Below, one piece after another: positions 30,270 to 40,460 of a DNA stretch of 57,739 nt (the stretch's first letter is position 1; each line of letters begins with the position of its first letter). Below the pieces are notes generated by a model that was not told the DNA's origin, did not search any database, and saw only the letters and a list, made by a program, of their open reading frames with translations. The translations under genes were made by a program, and so were the position numbers. The DNA lies in assembly GCA_031296075.1 (NCBI GenBank), contig JARLGK010000107.1, forward strand, positions 1-57,739, in the 5' to 3' direction. Source of the DNA: Candidatus Acidiferrales bacterium (lineage in GTDB: Bacteria; Acidobacteriota; Terriglobia; Acidiferrales; UBA7541).

Positions 30270-31634
30270 TCAGGAATTCCTTTTGCGGCGAACGGTGGCG
30301 TCGAGCTGGCCGCGGGCGAGGCGGACGGAAATGTCGTCGCCGACCGCAACTTGATCCGGCGAGCGCAGGACTTTCCCCGAGGCGTCATAGGCGATGGCGT
30401 AGCCGCGTTGAAGGAGATTCAGTGGGCTGCGCTCTTCAAGCTGAAGCTTCAGTTTCTCATAGCGATGGCGTTTGGCGATGAGCGCGCGATCGATCCTGAC
30501 ACGCAGCGCTTCGCCACGCTGTTCGATGAGCCGGCGCAGCACGGCCGCGCGCGCGCGCACATCGAAAGACGCAAGTTGCGCGCCCGATCGAGTCATACGC
30601 TGCCGCGCCATCGCAAGCTTGAGCCGCAGGACCACGCCGAGGGACGAGGAAAGCTCGTCCAGCTGTTGATGCCTCCTCCGCACGAGCAGTTCGAGCTGCC
30701 GAAATCCGCGATGGGTTTGCAGATCGCGCACGCGGTGGCGGCGCTCGGAAAGCAGATAGCGCATCTGCTGGACGAGGTCGCGGTAGTGCGCGGCGATGTG
30801 GCGCTCGAATTCCTGGCGCGACTGCACGACGATTTCAGCCGCGGCCGAAGGCGTCGGCGCGCGCAGGTCGGCCACAAAATCTGCAATCGTGAAGTCGGTC
30901 TCATGCCCGATGCCCGTGATCACGGGAATCTCGGACGCCGCAATCGCGCGCGCCACGATTTCCTCGTTGAAAACCCAGAGGTCTTCCAGCGATCCGCCGC
31001 CGCGCGCGACAATCACCACGTCCGCGAGCTTCGCGCGGTTGAAATGCCGCAGCGCCGCGACGATTTCGGCCGCCGCGCCCTCACCCTGCACCTTCACGGG
31101 ATAAAGCTGCACGTGCAGGTTGGCGAAGCGCCGCTTGAGCACGCGCAGGATGTCGCGAATCGCGGCGCCCGTAGGCGACGTGACCACGCCGATACATCGC
31201 GGCAGGATGGGCAGCGGCTTCTTGCGCGCCTCGTCGAAGAGGCCCTCATCTTGAAGTCTTTTCTTGAGCTGCTCGAAGGCGAGCTGCAACGCGCCGAGGC
31301 CCACCGGCTCGATGTGGCTGACGTACACCTGATACTCGCCGCGCGGTTCATACACGCCAAGCGAGCCGCGAACCGTGATGTGCAAGCCGTCCTCAGGGCG
31401 GAATTTCAGGCCGCGCACCTGGTCACGAAAGCAGACGCAGCGAATCTGCGAGCGCGCGTCCTTCAGGGTGAAATAGAGATGCCCCGATTGCGCGGCGTGG
31501 TAGTTCGAGACCTCGCCCTCGATCCACACGTCGCGGAACGCGTTTTCCAGGAGATCGCCGATGCGTTCGGTGATCTCGCTGACTTTCCAGATGTGGCGCT
31601 CGGGCGCGAGATCGAAAAGTGACGATTGGCTCAT
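30270..31634 (-). CDS. xseA: Exodeoxyribonuclease VII large subunit
   Basis: SEITERIGDLLENAFRDVWIEGEVSNYHAAQSGHLYFTLKD; GVVTSPTGAAIRDIL; RGGGSLEDLWVFNEE; GIGHETDFTIADFVADLRAPTPSAAAEI. Confidence 0.97.
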   Translation of the reverse strand: MSQSSLFDLAPERHIWKVSEITERIGDLLENAFRDVWIEGEVSNYHAAQSGHLYFTLKDARSQIRCVCFRDQVRGLKFRPEDGLHITVRGSLGVYEPRGEYQVYVSHIEPVGLGALQLAFEQLKKRLQDEGLFDEARKKPLPILPRCIGVVTSPTGAAIRDILRVLKRRFANLHVQLYPVKVQGEGAAAEIVAALRHFNRAKLADVVIVARGGGSLEDLWVFNEEIVARAIAASEIPVITGIGHETDFTIADFVADLRAPTPSAAAEIVVQSRQEFERHIAAHYRDLVQQMRYLLSERRHRVRDLQTHRGFRQLELLVRRRHQQLDELSSSLGVVLRLKLAMARQRMTRSGAQLASFDVRARAAVLRRLIEQRGEALRVRIDRALIAKRHRYEKLKLQLEERSPLNLLQRGYAIAYDASGKVLRSPDQVAVGDDISVRLARGQLDATVRRKRNS

Positions 31635-31638
31635 GGCT

Positions 31639-31872
31639 CTAGCGGCGGAAGAAATTGACGATCCAGAAGATCAGCGTGAGGGCAACGCTCACGACAATGC
31701 AGGTGACGATCGGGAAATAGAAGCTGCCATGGCGGCCTTGATAGGAAATGTCGCCCGGCAAGCGGCCGAGTCGAAACGGAAGCCGCGCGCCGAACATCAG
31801 CAGAGCCCCGGCGCCGATCAGTACGACGCCGACGACGAGCAGCAGCTTCCCGATTTCGCGCAGCGGATCCAT
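31639..31872 (-). CDS. DUF2905 family small membrane protein
   Basis: REIGKLLLVVGVVLIGAGALLMFGARLPFRLGRLPGDISYQGRHGSFYFPIVTCIVVSVALTLIFWI. Confidence 0.88.
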   Translation of the reverse strand: MDPLREIGKLLLVVGVVLIGAGALLMFGARLPFRLGRLPGDISYQGRHGSFYFPIVTCIVVSVALTLIFWIVNFFRR

Positions 31873-31942
31873 GGGACGATTCGAGGCCCCATTCTAGCTC
31901 GATTCCCGGCGCGATTCTCTCGAGCCGCTAGGAACGGCGAAC

Positions 31943-32362
31943 TCAGATCAGTTCGAGCCCCGCGAAAAAGTAGCCGATTTCGAACGCGGCCGTGGCGGGT
32001 GCGTCGGAGCCATGGGTGCAGTTGAACTGGATGCTCGTGCCGAGCTCCTTGCGGATGGTGCCGGGCGCGGCCTTCGCGGGATCGGTGGCACCCATCGTGT
32101 CGCGCCACTTCGCGATGGCGCCTTCCGCCTCAAGGACCATAACGACCGCTTTGCCCGAGCTCATGAAATCCGTCAGCTCGCCGAAAAACGGCCGCTCGCG
32201 GTGCACGGCGTAGAAGCTCTCGGCTTCGGTTTTCGTTAGCCGCAGCGACTTGAGCGCCACGATCTGGAACTTCGCCGCATGGATGCGGCTGAGGATTTCG
32301 CCCGTGAGTCCGCGCTTCACTGCGTCCGGCTTGATGATTGCAAATGTGCGTTCAACCGCCAT
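31943..32362 (-). CDS. ndk: Nucleoside diphosphate kinase
   Basis: [66 protein letters not shown]. Confidence 0.97.
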   Translation of the reverse strand: MAVERTFAIIKPDAVKRGLTGEILSRIHAAKFQIVALKSLRLTKTEAESFYAVHRERPFFGELTDFMSSGKAVVMVLEAEGAIAKWRDTMGATDPAKAAPGTIRKELGTSIQFNCTHGSDAPATAAFEIGYFFAGLELI

Positions 32363-32411
32363 TCGATGATTCTCCCGTGTTTTAGATTTCTTGCGCCGCT
32401 CAAATCGGATG

Positions 32412-33365
32412 CTACTTCCTTTTCTTAGCGCGCGTCTTCGCTTTACCGGCAGCGATTTTCTTCGGTGACGCCTTCAATCCAGATTTCCGCTTCGCTTTGC
32501 CGAGAACGGCGGCCATCGCCTGGCCGATCTCCGCGGGACTTTGCACGGTGTGAATCCCGGCGGCGCGCAAGGCAGCGTATTTTTCCTTGGCAGTGCCTTT
32601 CCCGCCGCTGATGATCGCGCCCGCATGGCCCATGCGGCGGCCCGGCGGCGCCGTCTGTCCGGCGATAAATCCGACGACTGGCTTCTTCACATTCTTCCTG
32701 ATGAAGTCCGCCGCGATTTCCTCGGCGTTGCCGCCGATCTCGCCGATCATCACGATGGCGTGGGTTTCCGGATCATCGTTGAACATCCGAATCACGTCGA
32801 GAAAGCTCGTCCCGATGATCGGATCGCCTCCGATGCCGACGCAAGTGGATTGGCCGATGCCGAGTCCAGTGAGCTGGCCGACAGCTTCGTACGTAAGTGT
32901 GCCGCTGCGGCTGACGACGCCGACGTTTCCCCGCTTGTGGATGAAGCCGGGCATAATGCCGAGCTTGCACTGGCCGGGAGAAATGGTTCCCGGGCAATTC
33001 GGCCCGATCAGGCGCGTCTTCGAATTCTTCAGCGCGGCGGCGACGCGCACCATGTCGAGCACGGGTATCCCTTCGGCGATGCAAATGACGAGGGGCAGCG
33101 CCGCGTCCACCGCTTCGAGGATCGCGTCCGCTGCGAACGGCGGAGGAACGAACGCCATCGCGGCGTTCGCGCCGGTCTCGCGGGCGGCTTCGGCAACTGT
33201 GTTGAAGATCGGCACGCCGAGATGCTTCGTCCCGCCCTTGCCGGGCGTGACGCCAGCGACGATCTTCGTGCCGTAGTCAATCATCTGCTGCGAATGGAAG
33301 CTGCCTTCGCGCCCGGTCAGGCCTTGTACGACCACGCGCGTGCTTTTATTTACAAGAATACTCAT
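32412..33365 (-). CDS. sucD: Succinyl-CoA ligase alpha subunit
   Basis: [79 protein letters not shown]. Confidence 0.97.
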   Translation of the reverse strand: MSILVNKSTRVVVQGLTGREGSFHSQQMIDYGTKIVAGVTPGKGGTKHLGVPIFNTVAEAARETGANAAMAFVPPPFAADAILEAVDAALPLVICIAEGIPVLDMVRVAAALKNSKTRLIGPNCPGTISPGQCKLGIMPGFIHKRGNVGVVSRSGTLTYEAVGQLTGLGIGQSTCVGIGGDPIIGTSFLDVIRMFNDDPETHAIVMIGEIGGNAEEIAADFIRKNVKKPVVGFIAGQTAPPGRRMGHAGAIISGGKGTAKEKYAALRAAGIHTVQSPAEIGQAMAAVLGKAKRKSGLKASPKKIAAGKAKTRAKKRK

Positions 33366-34531
33366 CGCGCGCCACCCGCGAGCGCCACGGCCTTTTCCGC
33401 GCCGTCCTTCATGCCGTTCGCGACGGCGAAATTCAGCCCCGAATTCCGCAGGATTTCCTGGCCCTCGCGAACGTTAGTGCCTTCCATGCGCACGACCACG
33501 GGAACCTTGAATCGCAGTTCCTTCGCCGCGCTCACGATACCGCTAGCCAGCATGTCGCAGCGCAGAATGCCGCCGAAGACGTTGATGAACACGGCTTTCA
33601 CATTCGGATCGCTCAGCAGAATGCGGAACGCGTTTTTCACGCGCTCCTCGGAAGCATCGCCGCCCACGTCCAGAAAATTCGCGGGGCTGCCGCCGCTCAG
33701 CTGGATGATGTCCATGGTGGCCATCGCCAGGCCCGCGCCATTGACCATGCACGCAATCGTGCCGTCGAGCTTGATGTAGTTGAGCTTGTATTTGGAGGCT
33801 TCGACTTCGAGCGGCGTTTCTTCGTCCAGGTCGCGCAGTTCCTTGAATTCAGGATGCCGATAGAGTGCGTTGTCGTCGAAATTTACTTTGGCATCGAGCG
33901 CAACCAGGCGGCCGTCGCCCGTGACGACGCAGGGATTAATTTCGAGGAGCGAAGAATCCGTCTCGACAAACGCGCGGTAGAGAGATTGCAAGAACGGCAC
34001 CGCCGCTTGGACCAGGTCCGCGGAAAGTCCGAGGCCAAACGCGAGCTTGCGCGCGTGATAGGCCTGAAAACCCGTCTCGGGGCGAATCGTTTCGCGCAGG
34101 ATCGCTTCCGGATGTTCCTTCGCGACTTGTTCGATTTCCATCCCTCCGGCGGTGCTGGCCATGAACACCGGCGCTCCCACCGCGCGGTCCACGAGCACGC
34201 TCAAGTAAAGCTCGCGCTTGATGTCGAGGCCTTCTTCCACCAGAACGCGCCGGACGATGCGCCCCTCCGGGCCCGTCTGCGGGGTCACGAGTTGCATTCC
34301 CAGCATGCGTTCGGCGAATGTCGCCGCTTCTTCGGCGGATTTGGCGATTTTTACTCCGCCGGCTTTGCCACGGCCGCCCGCGTGAATCTGCGCTTTCACG
34401 ACCACGACGGGTGTCCCGAGACGCTCCGCTGCGGCTCTCGCTTCGTCCTTCTTGGTTACGACTTCGCCGCGCGGCACGGGAACGCCGAATTTCGCGAGGA
34501 TTGCCTTCGCCTGATATTCGTGAATTTTCAT
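33362..34531 (-). CDS. sucC: Succinyl-CoA ligase (ADP-forming) beta subunit
   Basis: [87 protein letters not shown]. Confidence 0.97.
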   Translation of the reverse strand: MKIHEYQAKAILAKFGVPVPRGEVVTKKDEARAAAERLGTPVVVVKAQIHAGGRGKAGGVKIAKSAEEAATFAERMLGMQLVTPQTGPEGRIVRRVLVEEGLDIKRELYLSVLVDRAVGAPVFMASTAGGMEIEQVAKEHPEAILRETIRPETGFQAYHARKLAFGLGLSADLVQAAVPFLQSLYRAFVETDSSLLEINPCVVTGDGRLVALDAKVNFDDNALYRHPEFKELRDLDEETPLEVEASKYKLNYIKLDGTIACMVNGAGLAMATMDIIQLSGGSPANFLDVGGDASEERVKNAFRILLSDPNVKAVFINVFGGILRCDMLASGIVSAAKELRFKVPVVVRMEGTNVREGQEILRNSGLNFAVANGMKDGAEKAVALAGGAR

Positions 34532-34682
34532 GCTGGTTCCGCGAACGACCCGAAGCTCACCTTAATAATGCTAGAATTTGTAAACGCTCAAAGCGATTCA
34601 GTTTACTTGGAACCCGCGGGCCGGGCAAGGTGAGCATCGTCTTCTAATTCCAGCTGCATGCGGCCCGATGCCGTGAAAATCA

Positions 34683-35726
34683 ATGATCCAGCAAGCGCTT
34701 GAAAAAATCTCAGCCGGAGCGAGCCTGTCGCGAAGCGAAGCGGAGGCTGCGGCCGAACAAATCCTCTCTGGCAATGCGACGGACGCCCAAATTGCAGCGC
34801 TTCTGACGGCTTTGCGAACCAAGGGTGAAACGCTCGACGAGCTCGTTGGATTCGCCACAGCGATGCGGCGCCATGCCACGCCTATTTTCCCCGCCGGCCA
34901 CTCCAAGGCCGAAGAGGCGCTGGTCGATACATGCGGCACCGGCGGCGATGCTTCCGGCACATTCAATGTCTCCACAGCCGCCGCATTCGTGGTGGCGGGC
35001 GCCGGCGTGCGCGTGGCGAAGCACGGCAACCGCTCGATCAGCTCGCGCTGCGGTTCTGCCGATGTGCTCGAACAGCTTGGCGCGCGGATCGATTTGCCCG
35101 CGGAGCGCGTGGCGCGGTCGATTGAAGAGGTGGGCATCGGATTTCTTTTTGCGCCGGCGGTGCATGCGGCCACACGCCACGCAATGGCGGCGCGCCGCGA
35201 GCTGAAAACGCGCTCGATATTCAATCTGCTGGGGCCGCTGACGAATCCGGCGGGAGCATCGGCGCAAGTGGTTGGCGTTTACAGCGCGAGCGTGACCGAA
35301 TTGATGGCGCGCGCGCTGGGTGAACTTGGTGTGCGCCGAGCGTTCGTGGTCCACGGAGCGGACGGCCTCGATGAAATCTCCATCTCCGGTGAAACGCAGA
35401 TCGCCGAGCTGCGCGACGGCACCGTGCGGAGCTACACCGTGACGCCGGAAGATTTCGGCTTGCGCCGCGCTCCGCTCGACGCCATACGAGGCGGCGACGC
35501 GAAGCAGAATGCCGAGATCATCCACAAAATCCTCGGCCGCCCGATGCTTTACCGCGATCACGGCCCGCACCGCGAAATCGTGCTCGCCAATGCTGCCGCG
35601 GCGCTCGTTGCCGCCGGACGGGCGACAGATTTTCTCGATGGCGCGCGCCTGGCCGCGAAATCGATCGATACGGGCGCGGCGCGAGAGAAGCTCGAGGCTT
35701 TTGTCGCGTTTTCGCAGAGAGAATAG
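34683..35726 (+). CDS. trpD: Anthranilate phosphoribosyltransferase
   Basis: DTCGTGGDASGTFNVSTAAAFVVAGAGVRVAKHGNRSISSRCGSADVLEQLG; SIFNLLGPLTNPAG. Confidence 0.97.
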   Translation: MIQQALEKISAGASLSRSEAEAAAEQILSGNATDAQIAALLTALRTKGETLDELVGFATAMRRHATPIFPAGHSKAEEALVDTCGTGGDASGTFNVSTAAAFVVAGAGVRVAKHGNRSISSRCGSADVLEQLGARIDLPAERVARSIEEVGIGFLFAPAVHAATRHAMAARRELKTRSIFNLLGPLTNPAGASAQVVGVYSASVTELMARALGELGVRRAFVVHGADGLDEISISGETQIAELRDGTVRSYTVTPEDFGLRRAPLDAIRGGDAKQNAEIIHKILGRPMLYRDHGPHREIVLANAAAALVAAGRATDFLDGARLAAKSIDTGAAREKLEAFVAFSQRE

Positions 35727-35749
35727 AACCGCGAACGGAAGATTCGTAG

Positions 35750-36313
<564 letters not shown>

Positions 36314-36340
36314 GTTTCGTATTCAGGATAGCGCGGATTG

Positions 36341-37828
36341 TTACTCGCCGCGACCGATGCCTCCGCGATGGGCGATTTCGAGCGCCTTTAGCACCGCGCG
36401 CGCCTTGTTCCCGGATTCCTCGTATTCGCGCTCCGGTACGGAATCGGCCACGATGCCCGCGCCCGCCTGCACGTAGGCGCGGCCATTTTTCGCGACCAGC
36501 GTGCGCAGGCCGATGCAGGAATCGAGATTGCCGGAAAAATCGAGATAGAGAATCGCGCCCGCGTAGATGCCGCGCCGCGTGGGCTCCAGCTCGTCAATGA
36601 TTTCCATGGCGCGCACCTTGGGCGCGCCCGAAAGCGTCCCCGCCGGAAAACACGCCATCAGCGCGTCGAAGCAATCCACGTCGTCGCGGAGCCTCCCGCG
36701 CAGGCTCGACGCGATGTGCATCACGTGCGAATAGCGCTCCACAAACATCAACCGCTCGGGCTTCACCGATCCGTATTCGCACACGCGGCCCAGGTCGTTG
36801 CGCCCCAGGTCCACAAGCATCACATGCTCGGCGCGCTCCTTGGGATCGGCCAGAAGTTTGGCTTCGAGTTCGCGGTCTTCCTTTTCATCGCGCCCGCGCG
36901 GCTGAGTTCCGGCGAGTGGCCGGTACGTGGCGTTGCGCCCCTGCACTTTCACGAGCATCTCGGGCGAGCTGCCCACGACGGAAACATCGTCGAGCTTCAG
37001 AAAATAAAGGTACGGCGAGGGATTCACCACGCGCAGCGCCCGGTAGATTTCAAATGGCTCGGCGCTTGTCCGGGCCTCGAATCTCTGGCTGACGACGATC
37101 TGAAATGCATCGCCCGCGCGGATATAGGACTTGGCTTTTCGCACGGCGCCCGTGAACTGAGATTTCGTCATGTTCGAGCGGACGCGCAATGGCTCTGTGG
37201 GCCGCGTTTCCTTTTGTTTCGGCAACGGCCCTTCGAGCATCCGGCGCGTCTTCTGGATCTCGCGGACGGCAGCGTCGTATTTTTCGCGGAGGCTGCCCTC
37301 CCCTTCGGTGAACACGTTGCGAATGATCCAGACGCGGTGCTGCACGTGATCGAACGCCAGCAGGCCCAGATAGAACATCATCACGCAGTCGTCGAGGCCC
37401 ACGTCGTCGCGGCCGGTCGCCGGGATTTTCTCGACGAGGCGGACCATGTCGTAAGCGAAATAGCCGATGGCCCCGGCGATAAGGGGCGGAAGCCCCGGCA
37501 CGCGCGCTGGACGAAAGCGCCGGGTTAGCCGGCGCAGGCGCTCGACCGGATCTTCGTCGGAGCGCACCAGCTTGCCGCCCGTTTCGAGCGTGCAGGAACG
37601 CCCGCGCGCCCGAAACACTTCCGCCGGGTTGGCTCCGGCGAATGTGTAGCGCGCGATCGTCTCGCCGCCTTCGACGCTTTCGAGCAGAAACGAATATTTT
37701 GCCTTGCGCGCAATGCGGAGATAGGCGCCGACGGGCGTCAGCAGGTCGGCCGTATAGGTTTCATACACCGGCACGAGATTTCCCTCCCGCGCCAGAGCGG
37801 TGAACGTTTTGAAGTCAGGTTGAATCAT
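36341..37828 (-). CDS. trpE: Anthranilate synthase component I
   Basis: FLLESVEGGETIARYTFAGANP; GDAFQIVVSQRFE; VNPSPYLYFLKLDDVSVVGSSPEMLVKV; LVDLGRNDLGRVCEYGSVKPERLM; AGTLSGAPKVRAMEIIDELE. Confidence 0.97.
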   Translation of the reverse strand: MIQPDFKTFTALAREGNLVPVYETYTADLLTPVGAYLRIARKAKYSFLLESVEGGETIARYTFAGANPAEVFRARGRSCTLETGGKLVRSDEDPVERLRRLTRRFRPARVPGLPPLIAGAIGYFAYDMVRLVEKIPATGRDDVGLDDCVMMFYLGLLAFDHVQHRVWIIRNVFTEGEGSLREKYDAAVREIQKTRRMLEGPLPKQKETRPTEPLRVRSNMTKSQFTGAVRKAKSYIRAGDAFQIVVSQRFEARTSAEPFEIYRALRVVNPSPYLYFLKLDDVSVVGSSPEMLVKVQGRNATYRPLAGTQPRGRDEKEDRELEAKLLADPKERAEHVMLVDLGRNDLGRVCEYGSVKPERLMFVERYSHVMHIASSLRGRLRDDVDCFDALMACFPAGTLSGAPKVRAMEIIDELEPTRRGIYAGAILYLDFSGNLDSCIGLRTLVAKNGRAYVQAGAGIVADSVPEREYEESGNKARAVLKALEIAHRGGIGRGE

Positions 37829-39360
37829 CGTGTGGCCCGCTGCTTTCCCGTTTTCCTGCTACCAGCCGTACTTTCTTCGCGCGTAAGGGCCTGAACCACG
37901 GCGCGGCGCATGGCCGCCACCGGCGCGCGCTCGCCCATCCAGATTTCCCACTGCGCCGTGCCCTGCGCAACGAACATTTCGATGCCCGAGACAGTTTCGA
38001 TGCCGCGGCGCACCGCGAGTTGCAGCAGCCGCGTCAGGCGCGGGCGATAAATGGTGTCAAATACCAGCCGGCAATTCAATTCATTCGCTTCGAGCGGCGA
38101 GCGGCCTACCTGGGGATGCATTCCCACGGGCGTGGCGTTCACGATGGCGTCGAAGAATTCGCGCCGCACCCGGGCCCGTGCGATGGCTTCGCCGCCGACG
38201 GCTCGCGCCAGCGATTTCGCTCTCTCGTGCCGCCGGGCACTGACGCAAACGGCGGCTCCCGCCTGCGCCAGCGCGAACGCTACGGCGCGAGCGGCCCCAC
38301 CCGCTCCGACGATCAGCACGCGGCTGCCGCGCAGAGGCATGCGCCGCTCGAGAGAGCGCAGTACGCCGACGTAATCCTTGTTGTACCCGTAAAGTTTCCC
38401 GCCGCCGCGCACCACAATCGTGTTCACGGCCTCGATTCGCGCCGCGAGCGGATCGCAGCCGTCGAGGCGGCCGATGATGCGCTCCTTGTGAGGCAGCGTC
38501 ACGCTGAAGCCTCGGATGCCGAGCGGCCCGACCGAATCAAGGAAATCTTTCAGGTCGCGCACCAGGAACGGCAAATAGACAGCGTTCATCCGGCGGGCCG
38601 CGAATCCCGCATTCTGCATCGCCGGCGAGAGCGAATGGCCAATGGGATTTCCGATCACGCCGTAAACGCGGGTCCGCCCATCGAACCCGTCCGCGCGATA
38701 GACGCGTTTCATTTCTTCGAGCGTGATTTGACCCGGCGCCGTGGCGTTCTCGACGGGCGCATACGCGAACGCGCGCTTTCCGCGCAGCGCAAGGAACCGC
38801 ACAGGCAAAGCCACGTCGCCCATCGGCACGGCGACGATGTTCTTCTGCTTCTGCGCGAAATCGAGCAGTTTTCGACTATCGGCGAGCGAATCGCACTGCG
38901 CCGCGATCTTGATGGCATCGGGCCGGTGGCGCCTTAATTCGACGGCGACCCGCGAGAGATTCGGCGGCATCCCTCGAAAGAAATGCGCCGACGCCAGCTG
39001 GCGCCCATCGCCGAGAACAACATCCACCAGCTCGGGCGGACACTGCCGGACGGTTTCGACTTCCAAGTCATACCAGGTACAGCCCGCGCGAATGGCCTCG
39101 GCGAGGTGGACCAACTGCTTGGCGATGGTTCCGCGGTATCGGCCTCCTGCCTCATGGCGGCGGCATGTCGCGATCACGGTTGCTTTCGGGCGGATAGGGG
39201 CAAGTTGCCCCAGGAAATGAGTGATCTCGGCGTCGCTCGAGAGCCAGTCAAGTCGAAGCTCGATGGTGCTTGTTTCCCGGAGCGCGCGGGCGAGCTGCCT
39301 CCGCATAGACCGCGCATCAGGCGCCGCGACGACGGCGCAGAGTTTGTCTCTCCCTAACAT
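37825..39360 (-). CDS. aroDE: Bifunctional 3-dehydroquinate dehydratase (type I) / shikimate dehydrogenase
   Basis: N-terminal AroD-like (TIELRLDWLS...ATCRRHEAGGRYRG...KIAAQCDSLADSRKLL); C-terminal AroE-like (VYGVIGNPIGHSLSPAMQNAGFAARRMNAVYLPF...VTLPHKERII...GAGGAARAVAFALAQAG). Confidence 0.94.
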   Translation of the reverse strand: MLGRDKLCAVVAAPDARSMRRQLARALRETSTIELRLDWLSSDAEITHFLGQLAPIRPKATVIATCRRHEAGGRYRGTIAKQLVHLAEAIRAGCTWYDLEVETVRQCPPELVDVVLGDGRQLASAHFFRGMPPNLSRVAVELRRHRPDAIKIAAQCDSLADSRKLLDFAQKQKNIVAVPMGDVALPVRFLALRGKRAFAYAPVENATAPGQITLEEMKRVYRADGFDGRTRVYGVIGNPIGHSLSPAMQNAGFAARRMNAVYLPFLVRDLKDFLDSVGPLGIRGFSVTLPHKERIIGRLDGCDPLAARIEAVNTIVVRGGGKLYGYNKDYVGVLRSLERRMPLRGSRVLIVGAGGAARAVAFALAQAGAAVCVSARRHERAKSLARAVGGEAIARARVRREFFDAIVNATPVGMHPQVGRSPLEANELNCRLVFDTIYRPRLTRLLQLAVRRGIETVSGIEMFVAQGTAQWEIWMGERAPVAAMRRAVVQALTREESTAGSRKTGKQRATR

Positions 39361-39476
39361 CCTGTGTTTCCAATCTCTTCCGGAGTCTTCCCGCCGCACC
39401 TTGATGCTCTGCATACGAGGGGGTTCTTGCTTCTACCATGCGGTGCACAATGTGTAAAGCCCGGCAGACCATTGTC

Positions 39477-39505
39477 TTGACGCCGTCTAGTACGTCCATT
39501 ACAGT
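39477..39505 (+). promoter_or_regulatory. Putative sigma70-like promoter
   Basis: TTGACG - 17 nt - TACAGT upstream of the 39565 CDS. Confidence 0.5.
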
Positions 39506-39519
39506 CGGCTCATGGGCTG

Positions 39520-39537
39520 GCGCCGGGTCTCCGGCGC
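39520..39537 (+). promoter_or_regulatory. 5'-UTR hairpin
   Basis: GCGCCGG-GTCT-CCGGCGC perfect 7-bp stem between predicted promoter and SD/start codon. Confidence 0.4.
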
Positions 39538-39564
39538 GATGGGTTTCCATAAGGAGCGAGTGTC

Positions 39565-40455
39565 ATGCGTGGGAAAATTGTCCTTGCAGGACTAATTCTG
39601 GGGCTGTCCGGGATGGTTGCGGCGGCGCAAGATCGGCCGACGGTTCCGCGACCGGGAGACGTCTATTGTTCGGGAATGGTCACGAGCGAATCCGTCCCCC
39701 AGGATACCTACGTGATTACCGGCGAGCAGTCGGCCACCAAGATCACGTTTGACGAGGGCGACTACGTCTACGTCAACAAAGGCTCCAGCCAGGGCGTGAA
39801 AGTGGGCGACGAATACTCGGTCGTCCGGGCAGTCAAGGACCCCATCGGAATCGAATGGACGAAGTGGGAATTCGCCATCCTCCGCAAAATGGGAACGGTG
39901 TGGGAGGATGAAGGCCGAGTGAAGGTGCTGGTCGTGCGGCCGGACGTTTCAATCGGGCAAGTTGAACACTCTTGCGATTACGTCCAGCGCGGAGATATCC
40001 TGCTGCCATTCACCGAGCGGCCCGCTCCTCCGCTGAAATCGGAAGCCAACTTTGATCGCTTTGCTCCAGCGAACGGCAAACCGCTCGCCATGGTGATTAC
40101 GGGCAAGAAATTTCAAAAGCAGGTCGGCAACGAAGACGTCATTTACGTAAATCTCGGGAACGCTCAGGGAGTGAAAGTCGGCGATTACTTCCGCATCTTT
40201 CGCTACCAGGGCACCCAGCACGAGACAGACTATCAAACGCCGCGCTATTCCTTCGACATGGAATTCCACTCGGCGGTCCCAGACGCGGGAATCTATGGCT
40301 TCGGAAGCGTTCCAAAGAAATACAACTGGAGCAATGTTCCGCGCGAGGACCTGGGCGAGGGAATCGTGCTGCGGACGGGACCTAATTCCGCGACTGTCCT
40401 GATAACGTTCTGCCTCCGCGAAATCTTTCCGGGAGACTACGTCGAGATCGAGTAA
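39565..40455 (+). CDS. Secreted hypothetical protein with duplicated YVNxGxxQGVKVGD motif (FlgT C-terminal-like)
   Basis: Signal peptide MRGKIVLAGLILGLSGMVAAAQ; DYVYVNKGSSQGVKVGDEYSVVR and DVIYVNLGNAQGVKVGDYFRIFR. Confidence 0.75.
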   Translation: MRGKIVLAGLILGLSGMVAAAQDRPTVPRPGDVYCSGMVTSESVPQDTYVITGEQSATKITFDEGDYVYVNKGSSQGVKVGDEYSVVRAVKDPIGIEWTKWEFAILRKMGTVWEDEGRVKVLVVRPDVSIGQVEHSCDYVQRGDILLPFTERPAPPLKSEANFDRFAPANGKPLAMVITGKKFQKQVGNEDVIYVNLGNAQGVKVGDYFRIFRYQGTQHETDYQTPRYSFDMEFHSAVPDAGIYGFGSVPKKYNWSNVPREDLGEGIVLRTGPNSATVLITFCLREIFPGDYVEIE

Positions 40456-40460
40456 CGGGG

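Noticed and set aside
30420-30445. AAGCTGAAGCTTCAG palindrome, superficially like the REP core
   Set aside because: Lies within xseA coding sequence, lacks the GTCG...CGAC stem and TAAA flank; likely chance
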